Assembly (NCBI GenBank): GCA_903837255.1 | Contig: CAILTZ010000441.1 | Span: forward strand, 1-5,782 | DNA length: 5,782 nucleotides | Direction of reading: 5' to 3' | Source: an uncultured Pirellula sp. | Lineage (GTDB): Bacteria > Planctomycetota > Planctomycetia > Pirellulales > Pirellulaceae | Shown here: positions 1-5,782 of the stretch, piece by piece | Layout of the letters: every line of letters starts with the position of its first letter | Position numbering within the stretch: the stretch's first letter is position 1 | Translations under genes and position numbers: made by a program | Notes under the pieces: generated by a model | What the model was told of the DNA's origin: nothing | Seen by the model: the letters and a program-made list of their open reading frames with translations, nothing else | Databases searched by the model: none

Positions 1-1151
1 AGCATATCGCTCCGATCGTCTTTGATCATTGCACCACCTGCCATCGCCCAGGAACTGCCGCTCCATTTTCGCTCATCACCCATCAAGACATACTGGCTCA
101 TGCCGAGATGATCCAAGAGGTGATCCGCGATGAAACCATGCCACCCTGGTATGCCAACAAGCACCATGGAAAATTCCAAAACGATCGATCCCTCAGCGAC
201 AAGCAAAAGGAGATGTTCTTAGAGTGGTTGCAGTCTCGCAAAGAGATCGGGCCCCCGAACGCTGCACCTGAACCTCCGCCATTCGAAGACGGCCCCTGGC
301 GGATCGGCACTCCGGATTTGATCATCACCACGCTCGAACAGCACACCGTCCCGGCCACCGGATTTGTCCCCTACAAATACGTGGTCTTGCCTCATGTCTT
401 CTTGAGCGACACGTGGGTCAGCGCCTTTGAGATCCGACCGCTCAACCCCGCCGTGGTCCACCATTGCAATATGGCTTATGCGACCAGCCAAGGGGCCAGC
501 GAAGAGACGTTCATCACCGGATATGTCCCGGGAGGTCAACCGATGGATCTGACCAAGTTCGATAACGGTGTGGCTTACAAACTCCCGGCTGGTTCGGGTC
601 TTGGACTACAGATCCATTACACAACCACCGGCCAGGAGCAGAAGTCTCGCATCCAAGTCGGATTGCGTTTTCCAAGGGAAAAAATCCGAAAACAGCTTTA
701 TCATTTCGTTTTGGACCCTAGGGGCTGGAAGATCCCACCCGGTGATGGGGCATTTCGTATTTCCTCAGCGCATGAACTCAAGCGAGACGCCGATGTGCTG
801 GGGATCTTCACCCACATGCATGTTCGAGGCCGCGACATGACCTTCTTTGCACTGGACCCATCCGGCTCCCGCGAAACTCTCCTGCAGATCCCCAACTACA
901 ACTTTGAATGGCAACTCGGATACGAAATCGAACCGGGGACAAAACGCTTCCCCAAGGGGACCAAGATCGAGGCCATCGCGCACTTTGATAACTCACCGTT
1001 CAACCCGTACAATCCCGACCCTAAAGCCACCGTCGAGTACGGGCCTCAAACGGTTGACGAGATGTTCAACGGCTTTGTCTTTTACGTCGATCAAAACGAG
1101 TCGCTGGATATCGAGGTCGATCCCAAGACGGGCAGAGCCAAGAAAAAGTAG
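1..1151 (+). CDS. Cytochrome c / copper type II monooxygenase-like (PHM-like) protein, 5'-truncated
   Basis: The 5' end lies outside the window: the frame is open from the first complete codon (base 3), and the ATG at 108 falls inside the heme domain, so it is not the start. Seen: a CTTCH heme-c motif (bases 30-44), then RPG and APFSL, and MPPW (138-149), whose Met is the likely distal heme ligand. A PHM-like domain follows. Aligning with PHM, I assign Cu-H ligands to the His pair in VVHHC (459-464) and the His in LQIHY (615-617), and Cu-M ligands to the two His of THMH (813-815, 819-821) and the Met of DEMFNG (1062-1064). All six are present in the expected order and rough spacing. Known: PHM-type enzymes hydroxylate C-H bonds using two coppers, O2 and an electron donor; planctomycetes carry many such heme-copper fusions, often with an N-terminal thioredoxin-like (redoxin) domain. 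Inferred: an exported oxidoreductase with the heme passing electrons to copper. The substrate is unknown. The protein ends with a short basic tail (AKKK). Confidence 0.88.
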   Translation, partial: HIAPIVFDHCTTCHRPGTAAPFSLITHQDILAHAEMIQEVIRDETMPPWYANKHHGKFQNDRSLSDKQKEMFLEWLQSRKEIGPPNAAPEPPPFEDGPWRIGTPDLIITTLEQHTVPATGFVPYKYVVLPHVFLSDTWVSAFEIRPLNPAVVHHCNMAYATSQGASEETFITGYVPGGQPMDLTKFDNGVAYKLPAGSGLGLQIHYTTTGQEQKSRIQVGLRFPREKIRKQLYHFVLDPRGWKIPPGDGAFRISSAHELKRDADVLGIFTHMHVRGRDMTFFALDPSGSRETLLQIPNYNFEWQLGYEIEPGTKRFPKGTKIEAIAHFDNSPFNPYNPDPKATVEYGPQTVDEMFNGFVFYVDQNESLDIEVDPKTGRAKKK

Positions 1152-1160
1152 TCGTCATCC

Positions 1161-2420
1161 TCACGCAGTATTTGGAGTCGTCGCGATGGCCTCACGGAAC
1201 ACCTCGCACCACTCCTTGGCCGCGTCGGACCATGTCCGCTTCTTCATCCTCTCAAAGCCAGCTAGCTGGCGTTTCAGAATCCCCGTGCGATCAAGCTCTA
1301 ACGCTCCGAGCGATTCTACAAAACTATCCGCCGAATGCGGATCGAAGAAGATCGCATCGCTGCCCATTGCATCAAGCTGTTCTCGGAGCGAGGGGATATC
1401 CGAAGAGAGAATTGGGCAACCGAATGAAAGGGCCTCCATCAGCGGAAAGGAGCCCTGTTCATACAAACTCGGCACCGCCGTCGCAAAGGCTTGCTTGTAA
1501 AGAGACTCGAGCTCCCCGCGAGAGACCTTGCCCAAAACATGCACCCAAGGTTGAATATTTAGATCCTCGATGAGGCGTTGGAGATTCGCCGGTGTTTGCG
1601 TGATGCCAGTGAAGACCAAATGCAGTGGGTCGGCCCGATCACGGTTCAGAACTGGCATGGCGCTCAGTAGCAAAGCGTGGTTCTTGTAACTGCGAAATGC
1701 TGCCGGATAGAGCAAGTATCTACCGGAAGGAATCCCATCGGCTAGCTTGGCTGAATCACCTTGGGAGTGGACGAAATCTTTAGGGACTGCTGGTCGGACC
1801 ATCCGCGTCTTGTGCGCGGGCAAACCCAATGTCCCGTGCAGATCTTTGTGCAGGATGAAATTGGACATGCATGCGACGATCCTTGCACGACTCGTCACTT
1901 GATTGACCAACCGCTTAAAGGCCCCCAGCTTTTCAGGCAAAGAACCATCGGAAAAATGGTAGGTGACCAAATCGTGCACGATCACAACCGTCGGTTTCGA
2001 GAACTCCTGATCCAAGCCTACATACGGCAAAAGCCAAAGATCGACCCCTTCGAGCCAGCTAGCTTTCGAATGGTTGATTCGACTCGAGAGCCAGCGGTAG
2101 GCGATTCCTTGTAGCCCCGATTGGCGAATGCTCTTGCCTGTGCGCTCAATGGAACGTCGATCGGCTTGCCTGAGCATCTTCCAGGGTTTGCGCCAATAAA
2201 ACGGTGGCTTGGAATTCCCGACGACCTCGATCCTCTGGGGCGCAAGCTGTTTTAAAGGATCCAGCAGGTGCTCCTGGCCTTCTTTCGAAACCAAGACAAT
2301 TCGCTGGATCGAAGATTGCTCGGTGAGTCCTTGGACCAGGTTGGCCACGAAAACTCCGATCCCTTCGGAGGGTTCGAGCGTCACGCCGTAGTCGCACCAG
2401 ATACCGAGCTTGAGCGTCAT
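1161..2420 (-). CDS. Glycosyltransferase, GT-B fold, family 4/group 1 type
   Basis: Predicted cytoplasmic enzyme moving a sugar from a nucleotide-sugar donor to an acceptor; donor and acceptor cannot be read from the sequence. Numbered from the ATG at 2420 (419 residues, usual for GT4): an N-terminal Rossmann strand LKLGIWCDYG and a glycine-containing EGIGVFVANL helix start (about 3-30); VVIVHDL (about 145-151); ARIVACMSNF (about 179-188), the usual inter-domain strand; YPAAFRSYKNH (about 238-248), whose basic residues would contact donor phosphate; and an EX7E motif in YEQGSFPLMEAL (Glu321 and Glu329), followed by GCPILSSDIPSLRE. I chose this start because its ATG overlaps the upstream stop as ATGA and because strand 1 begins directly after it. 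An in-frame GTG at 2447 would add nine residues (a 27-base N-terminal extension) and lengthen the overlap; it cannot be excluded. The coupled upstream gene encodes a secreted protein with a CBM9-like domain, which hints at surface glycan synthesis. No membrane segment is evident. Confidence 0.87.
   Translation of the reverse strand: MTLKLGIWCDYGVTLEPSEGIGVFVANLVQGLTEQSSIQRIVLVSKEGQEHLLDPLKQLAPQRIEVVGNSKPPFYWRKPWKMLRQADRRSIERTGKSIRQSGLQGIAYRWLSSRINHSKASWLEGVDLWLLPYVGLDQEFSKPTVVIVHDLVTYHFSDGSLPEKLGAFKRLVNQVTSRARIVACMSNFILHKDLHGTLGLPAHKTRMVRPAVPKDFVHSQGDSAKLADGIPSGRYLLYPAAFRSYKNHALLLSAMPVLNRDRADPLHLVFTGITQTPANLQRLIEDLNIQPWVHVLGKVSRGELESLYKQAFATAVPSLYEQGSFPLMEALSFGCPILSSDIPSLREQLDAMGSDAIFFDPHSADSFVESLGALELDRTGILKRQLAGFERMKKRTWSDAAKEWCEVFREAIATTPNTA
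2417..2420 (-). other. ATGA stop/start overlap (translational coupling junction)
   Basis: On the minus strand the ATG of the glycosyltransferase (2420-2418) shares bases with the TGA stop of the large secreted protein (2419-2417). Such four-base overlaps usually mean co-transcription and re-initiation by the same ribosome. No clear Shine-Dalgarno sequence precedes this ATG, which is consistent with coupling. The overlap itself is direct; coupling is inferred. Confidence 0.8.
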
Positions 2421-5400
2421 GGTTTCGATGGGTTTAGAATCAGCCACTGGTCACGCCCCCACCGATCATTATCGCCTGCGACCACGAACTCGGTGCTCAG
2501 CGATGGACGCTCGCGCTGGATACTAATCGCCCATGGGATTTTCTCCCAAGGAACCTTGGAATCGGGCACGAGCTGTGCGATCGGAATCGCTAGTTCGGTG
2601 TTCCAAGCTTCATCGGTCGAATGCGAGGCGATGTACCACTGCGGATCCCAGACAGAGATATCGTTGCAACGGTCCAAGACTCCTTCTTGGATGTCCCAGC
2701 CGAATTCGAACCATGTGGCATAGTCTCGATCGATGTCGATCCGCAGCCTGACATGATCGAGCCGAGGGTCCAGAGAGTCTCGCTTGCCCTTGATGTCCTT
2801 GCCATTAAGCCCTTTTTTCGAGGGTCCGCCGCGCTGGGTTTGGGATGGACTTGCAGCCAACTCCGAAGTCCGGTTGCGAGGCGAGTTCATGTGAATAAAC
2901 AGGAAGTCTTTGTCGCGGCAGATTCGTACCGTCGAGTAGGCCGTATCGTCGGCCCAGGCAGTCGATAATCGCAGGGTCATGGCTGAGTCCCAAAACTCCG
3001 GTTCTGGGGTGCCATCTAAATGCGGTCGGCTGGAAGTCCAAGGGATCCTCGGGATCGGCAAAGAGCCTTCGGGAGGAGCATTGACGATCAGCTCTTGTTC
3101 ATGGATCCCCGACCAGTCGCCTAGTTGAGGAAAGTACTCAGGCCAAAAATCTCGCTCGCTAGCTTGATCGAGCCCCCCAGCCCGCACGAAGGAGCTGGTA
3201 CGAAAGCGCGAAGCGATCAACCAGGCCCAAGTCGGCTCGGATTGTTTGTGCCGCCAATCCTCGGGCCAACCCCCCAGGAGCTTGGCAAACTCCTTTTCCC
3301 CAGCACCGCGGGCGATGGGCGTGAGCCTTGTTTCGGCAGCGTAGGATGCGGGTTTGACACTGTTTTCTTGGGATGAAAACGGAGAGGCAGCACTCGTGCC
3401 AATCGCAACGGAACTTGGAGCAGGTTGATCTTCTTGGGTCCGTTTGGCGAGTTGGTCTTGGATCAATTTTTCGATCTCGGCCGAGCCGGTGTAGGTCATC
3501 AGTTCCCGCAATGCCATTTCCTGTTGCTCTTGATTAGGGTAGCGAGCGAGAATCATCTGCAAGGAGGTTTGCCAACGGTGCCAGTTGCCTTGCATGCGAG
3601 ACTCTTGGGAGACCATCCACAGGAAATCCAGGGCCGACTCGGGTGATAATGGTTTGACTAACTCGGTAATTGCTTCGTCCCAGGCGCTCTCGCGGTAGAG
3701 TTCGCTACCCCGGGTTTGAAGCAATTGAGAATCTCGCGAGGCCGAGTTGGCCGATGCCACCAATGTCGCGAGCTTGACCTTCAACAACGGTTTATCGCAT
3801 AGCTTGGTATCGCCTCGGATGACCAAGCCATCCAGGGGGGTATTGATCGTCGTCGATTGTTGATTTGCCAATCGATAATGGGCCTTGCCAACCAGCGCCG
3901 CCGGAGGATCACCACCTTGCGATAGTGTCGTTGAGCCGTAAAAATATCGAACCGGCTGGAGCGGCCTGGCCAAAAGCTGATTGCTTTTCTTCAGGAGCAT
4001 CGAGGGAGACAATGAAAACCCACCATTGTTTTCGCTAAGCTTGATTATTCGCTGAACACTCCATGGTCCGGGCTGATCTTCTCCCATGCTTTTGGATAGT
4101 ACGTAGGAAGGATTGCCAGCCAATTGTACCGCTTGGGATGCCAATCCTGCGTTGGCGCTATGGAGCATGTTCGCCGAGGATGTGTCTTCAATAAAGACCA
4201 CATCCGGACGGTGCAGTCGGATCTCTTGGACCATCAAACGGACCAGTTGGTCACTGGATCTTTGATAATAAGCCAGATCGTTGAGTTTCGAACCGTTGGG
4301 CAAGTCGCTCATGGGCATCGACCGAAGAGTCGAGACGTGATCCAAGTGCGCTCGGCTAGCCAAACACTCCAGGGCCGAGCAGCGGTCGAGTTGTCGATGC
4401 AGGGTTTCGGTGAAGCGACGGTCATGAACGACAACAGCAGCCGATTGATGCAGCCCCTCATTAGCGATGTAGGCAAGAGCGTCCCACGGAATCGTCTGAT
4501 CCGTAGCGCTGATGCTGAGCCCTAGATAACGTTTGGCTGAAACATGGGATTCACGCCAGGATCTACCACCGTTTCGAGATTGCAGAATATTGCCCAAGCG
4601 TCCGCAAACCATCAGGACTTGGTCGTTCCAAGCGTCGATAGCCCTCAGAACGCTCGTCGCTCCTGTCGATTGCCTAGCCCAACTCGCCCCATGATCCTCC
4701 GAGACCCATATCGCATTCGACGGCTTTCCCACCACCCACATCCGATCTCCACGTCCCTCCATCTGAAGACAATCCACGAGCGGAGTGTCTTCCTTGGCGA
4801 TAGGGAGTTCCCTGCGTTTCCATGCAAGCCCATCGATCGAGTGCCATAGCTGAGCGCCATCTCCACCCATCCACCAGCCTTGCGGTTGGATTTTGCAAAA
4901 CCGGATCGGATGAAACTGATCGGTTTGAATATCTACGGAACGGAAATCAACTCCGTCTCTTGCAAAGAACACTCGGCTTGCGCGGTCGACAATCAGTGCA
5001 GCCCCATCACCACCGATCGCGACGGCTTGCAAATGCCCGCATGGGATCTGACGCGGACTCCAGGATTTTCCTCCATCGATCGATTCGAAAAGGGCGGATC
5101 CGAAATGATCCGACCAGTCCCCCCATGCCACCCAGTGCCGATGCTTGATCCGTTGCAACCCGATTAGTCTCGGAAGCCCAGGGAACTGCGAGGGTGTCCA
5201 TGTCTTGCCCTCGTCCAGAGTGATCAGTACGGTTCCGATGCTACGACCGGTTGCCGGCTGGACCGTACCCCCGACGATCAAACCGCTGCGCAAGGGATTG
5301 CCAGCACCCAGATTGCCAGCACCCAGATTGCCGATCGCCATCGGTTCATCGAATCCGATCGCATAGTAGTTGAACTCACTGCGCTGCGTCGAGAGACTCC

Positions 5401-5749
5401 TCCACTGCTTGCCACCATCCTCGGTCGTCAGGATCGCACCGGCGTCCCCTACGGCCAAAGCCCTATCGATCGAGAGCATCACGCAATCGTGCAAGGTTGC
5501 GTCCAGAACGGAGGCTATCGGCTCCGTGCGAGCAGGCTCCGTGCGAGCCGCATCCTGGGCTGAGGCCAACGGCACCAACACCAGCCAGCACCCGACGACC
5601 CAAAGAGCAAACCTTAAGCGTCGAGGACTAAGTCGACAGCGCAAGATTTTCCTGCTATCGATTTGCCGATGATCGGATTGCCGATGATCGAATTGCCGAT
5701 GATCGAATTGCCCGTGATCGAATTGACAGTCGGTTCCCTGCGCATCCAT
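2417..5749 (-). CDS. Large secreted multi-domain protein: Asp-box beta-propeller, PIG-L-like segment, TPR-like helices, CBM9-like domain
   Basis: No gene symbol recognised; exact function unknown. Numbered from the ATG at 5749 (1,110 residues). Residues 9-33 are a QFDHR pentapeptide repeat. Residues 37-65 form a signal peptide: basic RRLRF, hydrophobic ALWVVGCWLVLVPL, then ASAQ. Residues about 95-400 hold seven Asp-box-like motifs (EDGGKQW, LDEGKTW, IDGGKSW, RDGVDF, IDGLAW, EDHGASW, RNGGRSW), matching a BNR/Ycf48-like propeller. Residues about 405-560 resemble a PIG-L deacetylase fold (LGLSISATDQ, then IRLHRPDVVFIED) without the HPDD metal motif. Residues about 561-673 are unassigned. Residues about 674-768 are helical and TPR-like; 770-800 are a Ser/Ala/Gln-rich linker. 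Residues about 908-1110 resemble a CBM9-type domain (LDGTPEPEFWD, then DHVRLRIDIDRD, then WNTELAIPIAQL). Inferred: an exported envelope or extracellular protein with several interaction surfaces. The start is uncertain: the frame stays open to the window edge, and a TTG at 5644 has a better ribosome binding site. The stop overlaps the glycosyltransferase start. Confidence 0.85.
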   Translation of the reverse strand: MDAQGTDCQFDHGQFDHRQFDHRQSDHRQIDSRKILRCRLSPRRLRFALWVVGCWLVLVPLASAQDAARTEPARTEPIASVLDATLHDCVMLSIDRALAVGDAGAILTTEDGGKQWRSLSTQRSEFNYYAIGFDEPMAIGNLGAGNLGAGNPLRSGLIVGGTVQPATGRSIGTVLITLDEGKTWTPSQFPGLPRLIGLQRIKHRHWVAWGDWSDHFGSALFESIDGGKSWSPRQIPCGHLQAVAIGGDGAALIVDRASRVFFARDGVDFRSVDIQTDQFHPIRFCKIQPQGWWMGGDGAQLWHSIDGLAWKRRELPIAKEDTPLVDCLQMEGRGDRMWVVGKPSNAIWVSEDHGASWARQSTGATSVLRAIDAWNDQVLMVCGRLGNILQSRNGGRSWRESHVSAKRYLGLSISATDQTIPWDALAYIANEGLHQSAAVVVHDRRFTETLHRQLDRCSALECLASRAHLDHVSTLRSMPMSDLPNGSKLNDLAYYQRSSDQLVRLMVQEIRLHRPDVVFIEDTSSANMLHSANAGLASQAVQLAGNPSYVLSKSMGEDQPGPWSVQRIIKLSENNGGFSLSPSMLLKKSNQLLARPLQPVRYFYGSTTLSQGGDPPAALVGKAHYRLANQQSTTINTPLDGLVIRGDTKLCDKPLLKVKLATLVASANSASRDSQLLQTRGSELYRESAWDEAITELVKPLSPESALDFLWMVSQESRMQGNWHRWQTSLQMILARYPNQEQQEMALRELMTYTGSAEIEKLIQDQLAKRTQEDQPAPSSVAIGTSAASPFSSQENSVKPASYAAETRLTPIARGAGEKEFAKLLGGWPEDWRHKQSEPTWAWLIASRFRTSSFVRAGGLDQASERDFWPEYFPQLGDWSGIHEQELIVNAPPEGSLPIPRIPWTSSRPHLDGTPEPEFWDSAMTLRLSTAWADDTAYSTVRICRDKDFLFIHMNSPRNRTSELAASPSQTQRGGPSKKGLNGKDIKGKRDSLDPRLDHVRLRIDIDRDYATWFEFGWDIQEGVLDRCNDISVWDPQWYIASHSTDEAWNTELAIPIAQLVPDSKVPWEKIPWAISIQRERPSLSTEFVVAGDNDRWGRDQWLILNPSKP
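5296..5332 (-). repeat. 15-bp tandem repeat, about 2.5 copies, encoding GNLGA
   Basis: On the + strand the unit GATTGCCAGCACCCA occurs at 5296-5310 and 5311-5325 without a mismatch, and its first seven bases recur at 5326-5332. The protein reads GNLGAGNLGAGN, probably in a surface loop of the first propeller blades. Perfect identity suggests recent duplication or strong turnover. Confidence 0.92.
5520..5549 (-). repeat. 15-bp tandem duplication encoding ARTEP twice
   Basis: On the + strand, GGCTCCGTGCGAGCA (5520-5534) is followed by GGCTCCGTGCGAGCC (5535-5549), 14 of 15 bases identical. In the large protein this gives ARTEPARTEP just after the predicted signal peptide cleavage site, a region likely to be flexible and tolerant of length change. 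Confidence 0.9.
5650..5653 (-). promoter_or_regulatory. Possible ribosome binding site (AGGA) for an alternative TTG start at 5644
   Basis: On the minus strand AGGA lies five bases before an in-frame TTG (5644-5642). Starting there gives a 1,075-residue protein beginning with RCRLSPRRLRF and a compact signal peptide of about 29 residues, more typical than the roughly 64-residue version from the ATG at 5749. That upstream ATG has only a G-rich stretch about 11 bases away. Which start is used cannot be settled from sequence alone. Confidence 0.4.
5651..5725 (-). repeat. 15-bp tandem repeat, about five copies, encoding QFDHR
   Basis: Read on the minus strand, the unit is CAATTCGATCATCGG. Copies lie at 5725-5711 (ends CACGGG), 5710-5696 and 5695-5681 (identical), 5680-5666 (one change, TTC to TCC) and 5665-5651 (degenerate). 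The period is exactly five codons, so copy number can change without shifting the frame. The array lies upstream of the signal peptide, in either an extended N-terminus or the 5' leader. Confidence 0.93.
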
Positions 5750-5782
5750 GCCCAGAAGAATCCCCCCCTTGTTCCCGTTCGA

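Noticed and set aside
108..1151. Treating the ATG at 108 as the true start of the monooxygenase gene.
   Set aside because: The frame is open upstream and encodes the CxxCH heme site that must pair with MPPW just after 108; the gene is cut by the window edge.
1257..1270. Perfect 14-bp palindrome GCCAGCTAGCTGGC about 100 bp inside the glycosyltransferase 3' end, considered as a terminator or operator.
   Set aside because: It lies in coding sequence, has no T-tract on either side, and would give only a 5-bp stem with a CTAG loop. A similar CCAGCTAGCT at about 2055 suggests codon-level chance.
847..1500. A 217-codon + strand open frame across the convergent junction.
   Set aside because: It overlaps the monooxygenase and the glycosyltransferase out of frame, is rich in Ser/Arg/Pro/Thr with no domain pattern, and looks like a shadow of the real genes.
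2621..2968. A 115-codon + strand open frame opposite the CBM9-like domain, as a possible antisense gene.
   Set aside because: It mirrors the codon pattern of the minus-strand gene, and the opposite strand has clear domain content; nothing supports an independent product.
5602..5634. Twin-arginine (Tat) signal in SPRRLRFALW of the large protein.
   Set aside because: The pair of Arg is present, but the residues after it (LRF) do not fit the RRxFLK consensus and the hydrophobic region is strong; an ordinary Sec signal is more likely.
5750..5782. Promoter or ribosome binding site in the 33 bases before the ATG at 5749, including a run of seven G on the minus strand.
   Set aside because: The stretch is too short to judge, shows no recognisable -10 element, and remains an open frame, so it could even be coding.

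Overview
The window looks like chromosomal DNA from a planctomycete, most likely of the Pirellulaceae/Rhodopirellula type. This is inferred from protein style, not from a marker gene. A heme-c domain fused to a copper type II monooxygenase-like domain, a very large secreted multi-domain protein, mid-50s GC by eye and weak Shine-Dalgarno signals all fit that group. Coding density is nearly total. There is no RNA gene, insertion sequence, CRISPR array or phage signal.

Layout: (1) Bases 1-1151, + strand: the C-terminal part of a gene that starts outside the window. It carries a CxxCH heme site and then a peptidylglycine alpha-hydroxylating monooxygenase (PHM)-like dicopper domain with all six expected copper ligands. 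(2) Bases 1161-2420, - strand: a GT-B fold glycosyltransferase (GT4/group 1 type) with its EX7E motif. It converges on gene 1 with only 9 bp between the stop codons. (3) Bases 2417-5749, - strand: a protein of about 1,100 residues with a signal peptide, a seven-Asp-box (BNR/Ycf48-like) beta-propeller, a segment resembling a PIG-L deacetylase fold without its metal motif, a helical TPR-like stretch and a C-terminal CBM9-like domain. Its stop codon overlaps the glycosyltransferase start in an ATGA junction, so the two minus-strand genes are probably one transcription unit.

How the genes may work together: gene 1 is a separate, oppositely transcribed oxidative enzyme, probably exported. The minus-strand pair combines an envelope or extracellular protein with possible carbohydrate binding and a cytoplasmic sugar transferase. 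This suggests, but does not prove, a role in a surface glycan.

The most unusual features are the domain combination of the large protein and three independent 15-bp in-frame tandem repeats within the first 455 bp of its reading frame. The outermost repeat sits upstream of an alternative TTG start that has a good ribosome binding site, so it may be untranslated leader. The promoter of the minus-strand unit lies beyond the right edge or within the last few bases; none is visible.
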